This document shows positions 8,836 through 17,924 of a stretch of 39,325 bases of DNA, piece by piece; the first letter of the stretch is position 1; each line of letters opens with the position of its first letter. The DNA comes from Mycobacterium sp. 852014-50255_SCH5639931 (GTDB lineage: Bacteria > Actinomycetota > Actinomycetes > Mycobacteriales > Mycobacteriaceae). Where the stretch lies: contig NZ_LZSV01000043.1 of assembly GCF_001665605.1 (NCBI RefSeq), forward strand, positions 1 through 39,325. Direction: 5' to 3'. The translations under genes were made by a program, and so were the position numbers. The notes below the pieces were generated by a model. It made no database searches and was not told the DNA's origin. It was given only the letters and a program-made list of their open reading frames with translations.

Positions 8836-9596
8836 CCGCCGTCGGTCAGGCCGGCCTCCTCCTCGAGTCGGTTGATCGCGCCGAAGGCGTATTCGCGGAC
8901 CAACTCCCGGCCGTAGTCCCGCAGCATGCCCACGTAGCCCTTCGCCGCCCACTGCCGGCAGTGACGCTCCTCGTGGTGCAGCACCCGGTCCAGGTCGAGC
9001 CGGCTCTGGACCGGCCTGCCGTCGGCGTGCACGTACCAGGCGTGCCCCGACTCGATGATGCGGCGAAGCCACCCGGCGGGGTCGGTGACGGCGCCCATGT
9101 TGACCATGAAGATGTCGCCCCACGTGGTGCCGGCCCGCCGGCAGAACTGCCGTTGGATCCAGTTGCCACCCAGGCCCATGAGGACGCCGTTGGGCGTCGT
9201 CACTAGGCACCCGCCGTTGCGGTCGACGAACCCGACGTCGCGGGTGTAGGTCCAGCTATTTGCCTTCTGCCGCAACATGATCCGTGTGACTTCCGCCGCG
9301 CTGTAGGGTGTCGGGCGGAAATCGGTGCGCCACGCCCGATTGTTGCCGTAGCCGGTGCCCGCGTTCAGGATGTAGGTGCTCAGCACCGCCGCGCGGGCGT
9401 CGTCACCGCTGGTGCCCCGGGGCAGCAGGAAGAAGGATTTGCCGTCCGGATCCTTGATCTCCGCCAGCCGCCCGAGCGATCGAAAGGCGTCCGGGACGAT
9501 GGCGTGCCGCCGGGCGATCTCCGCGACGACGTCCGGGGCGACGCCCTGCCGTGCGGCGTTGTCCCGCCATGCCTCGAAGTAGCCCGGTGCGTCCAT
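8811..9596 (-). CDS. HExxH protein, putative zinc-dependent enzyme
   Basis: About 261 residues from ATG 9596; TTG 9605 is an alternative. The C-terminal part carries VLHHEERHCRQW, a HExxH zinc-binding motif. A following segment rich in Glu (REYAFGAINRLEEEAG) could supply a third ligand, as in gluzincins. The N-terminal half includes KDPDGKSFFLLPRG and a segment GYGNNRAWRTDFRPTPYSAA. No signal peptide or TM segment is visible, so it is probably cytoplasmic. I do not recognise the family; the HEERHxRQW pattern resembles the metal site of DUF4157-like domains. It is divergent from the PAP2-DAGK gene, with only 28 bp between the two starts. Confidence 0.6.
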   Translation of the reverse strand: MDAPGYFEAWRDNAARQGVAPDVVAEIARRHAIVPDAFRSLGRLAEIKDPDGKSFFLLPRGTSGDDARAAVLSTYILNAGTGYGNNRAWRTDFRPTPYSAAEVTRIMLRQKANSWTYTRDVGFVDRNGGCLVTTPNGVLMGLGGNWIQRQFCRRAGTTWGDIFMVNMGAVTDPAGWLRRIIESGHAWYVHADGRPVQSRLDLDRVLHHEERHCRQWAAKGYVGMLRDYGRELVREYAFGAINRLEEEAGLTDGGYRASIPW

Positions 9597-9624
9597 GTCC
9601 GCCAACCAATTTAGGGTGTAGCGA

Positions 9625-11115
9625 ATGAACTGGCGGCCCAGGCGACGCGCGCGCGGCATCGAACAGATCACCCGGGGGCTCGGCACCCTGGACCGGGAGA
9701 TCTTCGACGCGATCGCCGAGACCGACACCCCGCTGCTGGACATGGTCATGCCACCGCTGACCCGGGCGGCCGACAACTCGAAGCTGTGGTTCGCCATCGC
9801 CGCGGCCATGATGGCGTCGGGAAAGCCGAGCGCCCAGCGCGGCGCGACCCGCGGCGTCGTGACGCTGGCGGCCACCAGCCTGGTCACCAACCAGGTCGCC
9901 AAACGCATCCGCCGCCGCCCGCGTCCCGGGTACGAATTGGTGCCGCTGGTCAGGCAGGTCCGCCGCCGGCCGACGTCGAACTCCTTCCCGTCGGGGCACT
10001 CCGCCAGCGCGGCCGCGTTCGCCGTGGGGGTCGGTTTGGAGAATCCGATGCTGGGCTTCGGGCTGGCGCTGCTGGCGGGGCTGGTCGGGCTGTCGCGGGT
10101 GGCGACCGGCGCGCACTACCCGGGCGACGTCGTCGCCGGCTTCGGCATCGGGGCTGGCCTGGCGGTGCTGGGCGGTCGGCTCGTCCCGCCGATCGTCGAG
10201 ACCGCCCTGCCCAAGACCGAACCGCTGCGGGTCGAGACGCCCGAACGGCCCGACGGTTCCGGGGTGGTGCTGGTGATCAATCCCGAATCGGGCAGCGGCA
10301 CCGGGGCCCGCGTCGTCGACGAGGTACGCGAGGCGCTGCCGAAGGCGGACATTCGTGAACTGGGCCCCGACGACGACCCCGCGGACATCTTGCGCGACGC
10401 GGCCGCGGGCGCCGAGGTGCTTGCGGTCGGCGGCGGCGACGGCACGGTGGCGGCCGCGGCGGGGGTGGCCATCGAGGCCGGGCTGCCGCTGGCGGTGTTT
10501 CCCGCCGGCACGTTCAACCACTTCGCCAAGGACATCGGCTGCGACACGGTGGCCAAGACGGTCGACGCGATCCGCCGCGGCAGCGTGTCGTGCGTGGACC
10601 TGGTGTGCCTCAACGAAAGCCAGATGGTCCTCAACACGGCGAGCATCGGGGCCTATCCGACCTTCGTGCAGCAGCGCGAGAAGCTGGAGAAGCGCATCGG
10701 CAAGCCGCTGGCGGGTCTGTACGCGATGCTGCACACGCTGCGTAACGACCAGCCCGTCCGCATCTCGTACGACAATAAGACGCTGCTGACGTCGCTGTTC
10801 TTCCTCGGCAACTCGCTGTACCTGCCGACCGGGTTCGCCCCGTCGCGGCGGACCCGGATGGACGACGGCCTGATCGATGTCCGCATGCTCGACGCGGGCC
10901 GGCGGTGGTCGCGGACCAGGATACTGACCGCGCTCGCGCTGGGGCGGTTGGAGCGCAGCCCGCTCTATCACGAGCTGCAGGTGCCGGAATTCAGCTTCGT
11001 CGCGGTCGACGGCCCGACGGTCATCGCGTGTGACGGCGAGGTCGGCGACGAATACGAGAAGGCCAGCTTCACCGCCAAATACCGGGTGCTTCCGGTGTTC
11101 CGCCCCTGCGACTAG
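9625..11115 (+). CDS. PAP2 phosphatase fused to diacylglycerol kinase catalytic domain
   Basis: A 496-residue two-domain protein from ATG 9625. The first half is a type 2 phosphatidic acid phosphatase (PAP2) with its three motifs: KRIRRRPRP at 93-101, PSGH at 122-125 and SRVATGAHYPGD at 157-168. Several hydrophobic segments place it in the membrane. The second half (about 213-496) is a lipid-kinase catalytic domain with VVLVINPESGSGTG at about 214 and the nucleotide-binding loop GGGDGT at 269-274. One domain removes a phosphate from a lipid while the other adds one, so the fusion could control a diacylglycerol/phosphatidate or isoprenoid-phosphate pool. Such fusions are known in mycobacteria. 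Its stop overlaps that of the convergent xylB in CTAG. Confidence 0.88.
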   Translation: MNWRPRRRARGIEQITRGLGTLDREIFDAIAETDTPLLDMVMPPLTRAADNSKLWFAIAAAMMASGKPSAQRGATRGVVTLAATSLVTNQVAKRIRRRPRPGYELVPLVRQVRRRPTSNSFPSGHSASAAAFAVGVGLENPMLGFGLALLAGLVGLSRVATGAHYPGDVVAGFGIGAGLAVLGGRLVPPIVETALPKTEPLRVETPERPDGSGVVLVINPESGSGTGARVVDEVREALPKADIRELGPDDDPADILRDAAAGAEVLAVGGGDGTVAAAAGVAIEAGLPLAVFPAGTFNHFAKDIGCDTVAKTVDAIRRGSVSCVDLVCLNESQMVLNTASIGAYPTFVQQREKLEKRIGKPLAGLYAMLHTLRNDQPVRISYDNKTLLTSLFFLGNSLYLPTGFAPSRRTRMDDGLIDVRMLDAGRRWSRTRILTALALGRLERSPLYHELQVPEFSFVAVDGPTVIACDGEVGDEYEKASFTAKYRVLPVFRPCD

Positions 11116-12499
11116 GTCCCCTCGGTCAAGTCCCGCACCCGCGCGTAGCGCTCCAGCACCTCGGGCGTCGGGTCGGCCATGTATTCGTCGGTTTCGGGCG
11201 TCTTCCAGGCGGGCGGTCGTGGCGATCCGCTCAGCGCCCACGCCGCCTGCCGCGCGGCGCCAATCGCGACGTACTGCGCGGGGGCCGGCACCAGCACAGG
11301 CACGCCGAACAGTGCGGGGGCGATCTCACGCAGCGCCCGCGATCGGGCGCCGCCGCCGATCAGCAGGATGCGGCGCGTGACGACGCCGTGTGCGGTCAGG
11401 TGGGCCAGGCCGTCGGCCAGCGCGCACAGCAGCCCCTCCACGGCGGCCCTGGCCAGGTTGGCCGGCGTCGCGTTCGCGACCCGCAGACCGTGTAACGCGC
11501 CAGAGGCGTCGGGGCGGTTGGGCGTTCGCTCGCCCGCCAGGTAGGGCACCAGGACCAGGCCCGCGCTGCCCGGCGGTGCCGCCAGCGCGAGCTCCGACAG
11601 CTCGTCGTGATCGACCCCCAGCATCGCGGCGGCCGCGTCCAGCACCCGCGCGCCGTTGAGCGTGCACACCAGCGGGAGGTAGCGCCCGGTGCCGTCGGCG
11701 AATCCCGCGACGAAGCCGGCGTCGTCGCGGACCGGGTCGGCGGTGACCGCGGCCACCACCCCCGACGTCCCGACGGAGACGATGACGTCGCCCTCGTCGG
11801 CGCCGAGGCCCAGCGCCGCGGCCGCGTTGTCCCCGAGGCCCGCGCCGAAGACCCTTGCGCCATCGGTGGTTCCGCCCGAGGGTGTCAGCACGGTGGGCAG
11901 CCGCGGGCGGCGGCCGCGCAGCGCCAGCTCGAGCAGGTCGACGCGGTAGACGCCGCTCGCGGCGTCGTAGTAGCCGGTGCCGCTGGCGTCGCTGCGATCG
12001 GTGGTCAGCGCCGCGATGTCGGTGTCATCGCGCAATCGCCACGTCAGCCAGTCGTGCGGCAGGCAGACGGCCGCCGTGCGGTCCGCGTGCCGCGGCTCGT
12101 GGTCGGCGAGCCAGCGCAGCTTGGCCACCGTGATCGCGGCCAGCGGCACGACGCCGACGGCTTGCGCCCATGCGTGTGGGCCGCCGAGCTCGTCGACGAG
12201 CGCGCGCGCGGCGTCGGCCGAACGCACGTCGTTCCACAGCAGCGCGGGCCGCACCACCGCGCCCGCCTCGTCGAGACACACCATGCCGTGCTGCTGCGCG
12301 CCGACGGCGACGGCATCGACGCCGTCCAGTCCTCCCGTGGCTGCGATCGCCTTCCGGGCCGCGGCTTCCCATGCGGCCGGGTCGATTTCGGTCCCGTCGG
12401 GATGCGCGGCGGTGCCCTCGCGGACCACCTCGCCCGTGGCGGCGTCGCAGATCAGCACCTTGCAGGACTGCGTCGACGAGTCGATGCCGGCGACCAGCG

Positions 12500-12503
<4 letters not shown>
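11112..12503 (-). CDS. xylB: xylulokinase (FGGY family)
   Basis: A 463-residue FGGY carbohydrate kinase from ATG 12503. The N-terminal GIDSSTQSCKVLI is the phosphate-1 loop. AVGAQQHGMV and LLWNDVRS are typical xylulokinase substrate-region motifs. SVGTSGVVAAV is phosphate-2, and LIGGGARSRALREI is the adenosine motif. It phosphorylates D-xylulose to xylulose 5-phosphate, feeding the pentose phosphate pathway. Its ATG overlaps the TGA of the upstream polyol dehydrogenase (ATGA at 12500-12503), so translation is probably coupled. Together the two genes form a polyol route (for example D-arabitol to D-xylulose to xylulose 5-phosphate). No transporter gene is present nearby. Confidence 0.88.
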
Positions 12504-13900
<1,397 letters not shown>

Positions 13901-13920
13901 TCCCGGAACTTAGCTCACCG

Positions 13921-14265
13921 CTAAGCGTTAGGGCACAGATCGCGCAAGGCAAAAATCACGACGTCCGCGGCCTGGCGACCGTTGATCCCGCCGGTGCCCT
14001 GGTCGGCATCCGAACGTTGGATCGCCAAGCCCTCCAGCTGCTGCGGGGAGGCGCCCCAGGAGAGCTGTTGGCACAGGTCCGCGCCCATCTGCAACAGCGC
14101 GTCGTCGCCGCCGTTGACGGCGTGGATGCCGGCGTTGTGCAGGTCATTGATGAAGGCAGTCTGGTCGGCCCGCGCCGGGCTGGCCCAGCCGATCCCCGCG
14201 ACCAGAAGTGGGCCCCCTATGAGGGCTGCGCCCATGAACCGGCCATAGGGCCGCTGTGCTGCCAT
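13921..14265 (-). CDS. secreted DUF732 protein (copy 1)
   Basis: A 114-residue protein from ATG 14265 with a signal peptide (about 1-33, ending ASPARA before DQTAF) and a DUF732 domain. Family features are FINDLHNAGIHAVNGGD, a Cys in GADLCQQLSWG and the C-terminal ALRDLCPN Cys, which probably form a disulfide. The DUF732 family is abundant in mycobacterial secretomes and has no known biochemical role. It is a tandem paralog of the next gene. Confidence 0.82.
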   Translation of the reverse strand: MAAQRPYGRFMGAALIGGPLLVAGIGWASPARADQTAFINDLHNAGIHAVNGGDDALLQMGADLCQQLSWGASPQQLEGLAIQRSDADQGTGGINGRQAADVVIFALRDLCPNA

Positions 14266-14401
14266 CCGTGTTTCTCCTTCGTGCCGTGCCCGATCGCCGA
14301 TGATGCACTTTTACACGAAAACACCGCGAAACACGCTGGGGAAGATGGATCCCGATGATGAATTGTCGGCAAAGACCGATGGCCGGCCGGCAGGACTTCG
14401 C

Positions 14402-14746
14402 TTAGGCGTCCGGGCACAAATCCCGCAAGGCGGCCTCGACGACGGCGTCGGCCTGCTCCGGGGTGATCCCGTGCGCGCCTTGCCTGCTGTCGGAGCGTTG
14501 CACCGCCAGGCCCTCGATTTGCGACGGGGGAGCGCCCCACGACAGCTGCTGGCAGACGCTCAGGCCCATCTGGACCAGCGCCGCGTCACCGCCGCTGACC
14601 GCGTGGATGCCGGCTTTGTGCAGGTCGTTCACGAAAGTGGTCGTGTCAGCCTGTGCCGGGCCGGCTGACATCACCCCGGCGACCAAGAGTGAGCCCCCCA
14701 CCAGCGCTGTGCTCATGAATCGGCCGCAGAGCCGCTGTGCTGTCAT
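14402..14746 (-). CDS. secreted DUF732 protein (copy 2)
   Basis: A 114-residue tandem paralog of the DUF732 gene at 13921. Start is ATG 14746, signal peptide about 1-33 (ending GPAQA before DTTTF). It shares the NDLHKAGIHAVSGGD segment, the internal Cys (SVCQQLSWG) and the C-terminal ALRDLCPDA. The paralogs have identical length and about two thirds identical residues by eye. The 136-bp spacer between them (14266-14401) shows no further gene and may hold a separate promoter for copy 1. Confidence 0.82.
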   Translation of the reverse strand: MTAQRLCGRFMSTALVGGSLLVAGVMSAGPAQADTTTFVNDLHKAGIHAVSGGDAALVQMGLSVCQQLSWGAPPSQIEGLAVQRSDSRQGAHGITPEQADAVVEAALRDLCPDA

Positions 14747-15070
14747 GGCTCCTTCTCCCGTCCGTTAACCTGGTGGTTGTCTATTGTTCACCTCTATAGA
14801 ACCTCCAGTACATCTCGTGTCGCCGAAAATTCCCTGTGAATGAGCTGCGCAAAATTTGGCTCAGTGCGACTCCAAACGGCACCGCCGTCTTCTCGGCAAC
14901 GGCCTCTCACTCGTGACGCCCTTGTGACGTCACCATTTGGAAACGGCGCGGTGCGGCGCGTCCGGCGTTTCATGACGCGTGACGACAATTGGCTCGTCGT
15001 CGAAAGACGGCTATGCGGTTCTGCTGCACCAGATGGTTATGTGAGCGCGAATAAAGGAGAGTCGACGCTG
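14747..15070. promoter_or_regulatory. divergent intergenic region with GTGACG repeats
   Basis: This 324-bp gap separates the divergent DUF732 copy 2 and the Pro/Ala-rich secreted gene, so it should contain both promoters. Visible elements are two direct GTGACG hexamers 11 bp apart (14913 and 14924). The second lies inside the 10-bp palindrome GTGACGTCAC (14924-14933). A further GTGACG lies about 50 bp downstream. One helical turn between repeats suits a response regulator or CRP-like protein, but no regulator can be named. The start-deciding AAAGGAGA at 15053-15060 belongs to the downstream gene. No open reading frame here looks real. Confidence 0.35.
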
Positions 15071-15640
15071 ATGGCGATCGTCGATCGGTTCAACATCAAA
15101 GTAGTTGCCAGCCTTGGGTTGTGCGGAGCCGCACTCGCACTGAGCCCGGATGCGGCGGCCGCTCCGCTTAAGACGGGCGGCTACGCCTGCATCCAGGGGC
15201 AGGCCGGCGAGGCCGGCGCGCCGCTGGCCGGCGGACCCGGTGCCGCCGGTGCCGGTGGGGCCGCGGCCGCGGGCGGCGCGCCGACCGCGGAGGTCTGCAC
15301 GGCCAGCGCGCCACTGACCGACATGGCGGGTATCCCCCTGGCCGTGCCGGGCCCGCTGCCGGTGGGTGCTCCGCTGCCGGTGCCGTTGGGCGGACCGTTG
15401 CCGTTGCCGCTGGGTGCGCCCCTGCCGTTGGGTGCGCCGTTGCCGATCGCTCCGGTGGTTCCCGCCGGCGCTCCGCTGGTGGCCCTCGGCGGGCTGGCGG
15501 CCGGTGCCCCCCTCGACGCGGCCGCCGGGGCCCCACTCATCGACATGTCGGGGGTCAAGGACGCCCCATCGGGGCCGGCGCCGAGCGGCGGGCCCCAGCC
15601 CGGTCAGCCCGTCGCCCCCGGCCCTTCGGGCGCGCACTGA
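15071..15640 (+). CDS. secreted Ala/Gly/Pro-rich low-complexity protein
   Basis: A 189-residue protein from ATG 15071, preceded by AAAGGAGA at 15053-15060; the longer in-frame ORF upstream is unlikely. A signal peptide (about 1-31) ends in DAAAA before PLKTGG. The mature part has two Cys (YACIQG and EVCTAS), a Gly/Ala-rich stretch and then short repeats of the type GAPLPVPLG/GPLPLPLG/GAPLPIAP, and it ends in a Pro/Ser/Gly tail. Many mycobacteria encode such exported proteins; the function is unknown. A strong terminator follows. Confidence 0.78.
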   Translation: MAIVDRFNIKVVASLGLCGAALALSPDAAAAPLKTGGYACIQGQAGEAGAPLAGGPGAAGAGGAAAAGGAPTAEVCTASAPLTDMAGIPLAVPGPLPVGAPLPVPLGGPLPLPLGAPLPLGAPLPIAPVVPAGAPLVALGGLAAGAPLDAAAGAPLIDMSGVKDAPSGPAPSGGPQPGQPVAPGPSGAH

Positions 15641-15657
15641 TCACCCTCTCGACCGAC

Positions 15658-15693
15658 AAGGACCCGCTGGCCGCCGCCAGCGGGTCCTTTCTT
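15658..15693 (+). terminator. intrinsic terminator
   Basis: A perfect 14-bp stem, left arm 15658-15671 and right arm 15676-15689, with a CGCC loop and a T-rich tail (TTTCTT). It lies 18 bp after the stop at 15640 and ends transcription of the Pro/Ala-rich secreted gene. Such clear hairpin-plus-U terminators are uncommon in mycobacteria. Confidence 0.85.
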
Positions 15694-15722
15694 ATGTGGC
15701 TTAGTCACTTCGGTCGTCGAGC

Positions 15723-15769
15723 GTGAAGCTAGTTTTCACGGTCGACCGTGAGCGTGAAACTGACTTCAC
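15723..15769. repeat. pair of GTGAA...TTCAC palindromes
   Basis: Two imperfect palindromes, GTGAA-N7-TTCAC at 15723-15739 and GTGAA-N6-TTCAC at 15754-15769, are separated by GGTCGACC-containing sequence. The two units are also roughly inverted relative to each other. They lie between the terminator and the convergent L,D-transpeptidase gene. They could be a dispersed intergenic repeat or a hairpin for the opposite transcript. No gene is visible in the rest of 15694-15851. Confidence 0.5.
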
Positions 15770-15851
15770 ACTCGGGCGAGGGGCCGAGCGCAGAGGGGCC
15801 GAGCCCCAGCGAAAAGGCCTTGCGCTCAAAGTGGTTGAGTGGGGGCGCTCC

Positions 15852-16673
15852 TCAGGAAGGAGGCCGCTCCCAGAGGTCCTGTTTGACGATCACCGGGTCG
15901 CCGACGTTGACCGTGTTGTAGTACCACTCGGCGTCTTCGGGGCTGAGGCTGATGCAGCCGTGGCTGACATTCTCCAGCCCCAGTGACTGGACAGCCCATG
16001 GAGCGGAGTGCACGAACAGGCCGCGATTGGTGATCCGGACGGCGTAATCGACGTTGAGCATGTAGCCGTTGGGGTCGTCGACGGGAATGCCGACGCTGCT
16101 CGAATCCATAAGAACCGAGCGGTCTTTCGACAAGACGGTGTAGTTGCCGACCGGTGTCGGAAACTCGGGCCTGCCCATCGACGCGGGCAGCATGCCCGCT
16201 TCGCCGAAGTGGGGTCGGTGGTGCGGAGTGGGTGGTGGGGTCGCGTCGACTCCGTCGACGCTCACCTTGAAAGTGTGGTCGGTGATGTTGGCGACGCCGA
16301 CGACCTTCGGGCCGGTCTTGAATTCCGTGGACCGGCCGTCGACCGCCAACGCCACCGTGCTGTGCGCCGGCCAGTAGTGGTCCGGAACCCACTGCACGAC
16401 CTTGTTGTCGAGCCATTCGAATTTGCCGGTCATCGCGGGCGTCGACTTGACTCCGATGGCGCGCTCGGCGGCGTGCCGGTTGGCGACCGGTGCGTCGAAC
16501 GTCACCACCACGGGGTGCGCCACGCCCACCATCGCGTCCCGCGCCGGCAGGACCGACGCGATGGTGAAGTCGTGCGGCTGGGTCGCCGCGGCCATGCTGG
16601 TGCCAGTCGGCCCCGCAACCACACTCGCAGCGACCCCAACCACCGCAAGAACACACCGAACGTCCGCCCGCAT
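15852..16673 (-). CDS. ldtA: L,D-transpeptidase, LdtMt1-like
   Basis: A 273-residue exported enzyme. ATG 16673 is chosen because it gives a signal peptide (about 1-30, ending SMAAA) with a purine-rich ribosome site; an in-frame upstream extension to 16766 lacks these. An Ig-like domain (about 35-135) contains GVAHPVVVTFDAPV and KFEWLDNKVVQWVP, very like M. tuberculosis LdtMt1 (Rv0116c) as I remember it. The YkuD catalytic domain has H222 (VHSAPW) and the SHGC motif with catalytic C240. It forms 3-3 cross-links in peptidoglycan in the periplasm. A Pro/His-rich insertion (TPPPTPHHRPHFG, about 145-157) between the domains is unlike the Mtb enzyme. It could be a paralog and not the strict ortholog. 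Confidence 0.85.
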   Translation of the reverse strand: MRADVRCVLAVVGVAASVVAGPTGTSMAAATQPHDFTIASVLPARDAMVGVAHPVVVTFDAPVANRHAAERAIGVKSTPAMTGKFEWLDNKVVQWVPDHYWPAHSTVALAVDGRSTEFKTGPKVVGVANITDHTFKVSVDGVDATPPPTPHHRPHFGEAGMLPASMGRPEFPTPVGNYTVLSKDRSVLMDSSSVGIPVDDPNGYMLNVDYAVRITNRGLFVHSAPWAVQSLGLENVSHGCISLSPEDAEWYYNTVNVGDPVIVKQDLWERPPS

Positions 16674-16905
16674 GGCTCCGATTCCTTTTAACTGACAGAG
16701 TTGTAATAGGGATCGTAAACGCCCGTTGACCAGCGGAAGCGCAAGGGCGCGTTTGTATTTGGTCAAGCCTCGGTCACGTTTCGGCCACGGGGGTTTAGTC
16801 CGGGAATGTGGCCCTGCGCTGGGGGTTCAACGGCGGGCTCAAGTGTGCCCGGCTTGCCAAGCAGAGCGGGGTTGAGGCCTCAAGAATTCGTGCGGGACCG
16901 TCGTC

Positions 16906-17085
16906 ATGGACTACGCGAAGCTCTCGGACCAAAACGACTGCGCCGCTTACGAAGTAGAGTTCTCAGATGCCGACGACATCACCCAGGCCGTGGTCATGCT
17001 GTTCGCCGACGACCTGGAAGCCGTGTGGCGACCGGCCGAAGAGGAGTCGCGCATCGCCGCGGTAAGCGGAGCCTCGTCACAGTAG
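16906..17085 (+). CDS. short acidic ORF, possible small protein or gene remnant
   Basis: A 59-codon frame from ATG 16906 to TAG 17083-17085. Its codons mostly end in G or C, and the product is acidic and composition-balanced (for example YEVEFSDADDITQAVVMLF), unlike the Arg-rich overlapping frame. The ribosome site is weak, and an in-frame TGA lies upstream at about 16873, so it is either a small protein or the tail of a decayed gene. No family is recognised. Confidence 0.35.
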   Translation: MDYAKLSDQNDCAAYEVEFSDADDITQAVVMLFADDLEAVWRPAEEESRIAAVSGASSQ

Positions 17086-17206
17086 TGCTCGACGCCTGTC
17101 GGCTCAGTGACCACGGACTCCTCGTTTCGGTGGCCAAGGTCCCTAGTTGATAGGCCGCCGTGTCAGCAGGCTCACGGTATCCGCGCAACGTGAAGGGGCG
17201 ATACCG

Positions 17207-17575
17207 ATGAACAAGTTGATTGCAGGTGTCGGTGCACTTTTAGCGGGCGTGGGCATCGTTGCCGCCCCGGTGGCTCATTCCGACCCAGGATGGGTGGCCG
17301 TTGCGGCCTCCGATTCTGAGAACCACACCCACTGGAGCTGGGGTCCAGGAAGCCGGGGTACCGCGGAAGCTCAGGCCTTAGCCGCCTGCAGAGACACGTA
17401 CGGGGCAAACTGCCACGTCATTGCCTCCGGTACGCCATGCTTGGCGCTGGTAGAGGACGCCGAAGACTATCACTGGGGAATCGCTGGCAACGCCGATGAC
17501 GCTGTCGCGAAGGCAAAAGCACGGGCTGTCGCGGGCGGGTCGACTTTCGACGGCGTCCATTGCATCTGGGACTAG
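17207..17575 (+). CDS. secreted DUF4189-type protein
   Basis: A 122-residue protein from ATG 17207 with AAGGGG upstream. The signal peptide (about 1-25) ends AHS before DPGWVAVAAS. The mature part follows the DUF4189 pattern: WVAVAASDSENHTHWSWGPG, then EAQALAACRDTYGANCHV, then GTPCLALV and a final HCIWD, with four Cys suited to two disulfides. The domain is found in exported actinobacterial proteins of unknown role. It is the last host-type gene before the tRNA-Gly islands. Confidence 0.75.
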   Translation: MNKLIAGVGALLAGVGIVAAPVAHSDPGWVAVAASDSENHTHWSWGPGSRGTAEAQALAACRDTYGANCHVIASGTPCLALVEDAEDYHWGIAGNADDAVAKAKARAVAGGSTFDGVHCIWD

Positions 17576-17770
17576 CGGATAAGGGTGGTTCGCGGCAGGA
17601 CTCCTAGAGGGGTGCCGCAACCACAGCACTGCGGCCCAGCTGCTCACCCCCTGGATGGCTGCGAACATGATCTATGAACTGCCGGCCGATGGAGACAGCG
17701 GCAGCGGCGCCCCATGACGCAGGAAGCTGACTCATCGAGGGCACAATTGACGTATGCCCCAGCTCAGGTA

Positions 17771-17817
17771 TGGAGCCGATGACGAGAATCGAACCCGCGG
17801 TTCAGCTTGGGAAGCTG
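17771..17817 (-). repeat. degraded tRNA-Gly 3' fragment (old att site)
   Basis: A 47-bp sequence matching the 3' part of tRNA-Gly(CCC) (T arm, anticodon loop region and encoded CCA) with one substitution and a small indel relative to the exact copy at 18645. No 5' half of a tRNA follows, so it is not a functional tRNA. It is best read as the left attachment site of an older integration. It lies in the 349-bp gene-free stretch 17576-17924. Confidence 0.75.
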
Positions 17818-17924
17818 CCTTGCCGACTAATCAACAAACCGAACGTGGGGTGCTCATTCGGCTGCAGGCAACTGACAGAGCGCTCGAAAGCTGCTTGTGC
17901 ACCAATCGTCATCCTATTGCGTGG

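Noticed and set aside
9403..11241. 612-codon minus-strand ORF opposite the PAP2-DAGK gene
   Set aside because: Antisense shadow; the plus strand carries the PSGH and GGGDGT motifs.
16806..17150. 114-codon plus ORF after the L,D-transpeptidase gene
   Set aside because: Arg-rich composition typical of a wrong frame in GC-rich DNA; the overlapping 59-codon frame is more protein-like.
17771..17845. Possible second tRNA-Gly gene
   Set aside because: Only the 3' part of a tRNA is present; no 5' acceptor strand or D arm can pair with it. The same holds for 18645-18692.
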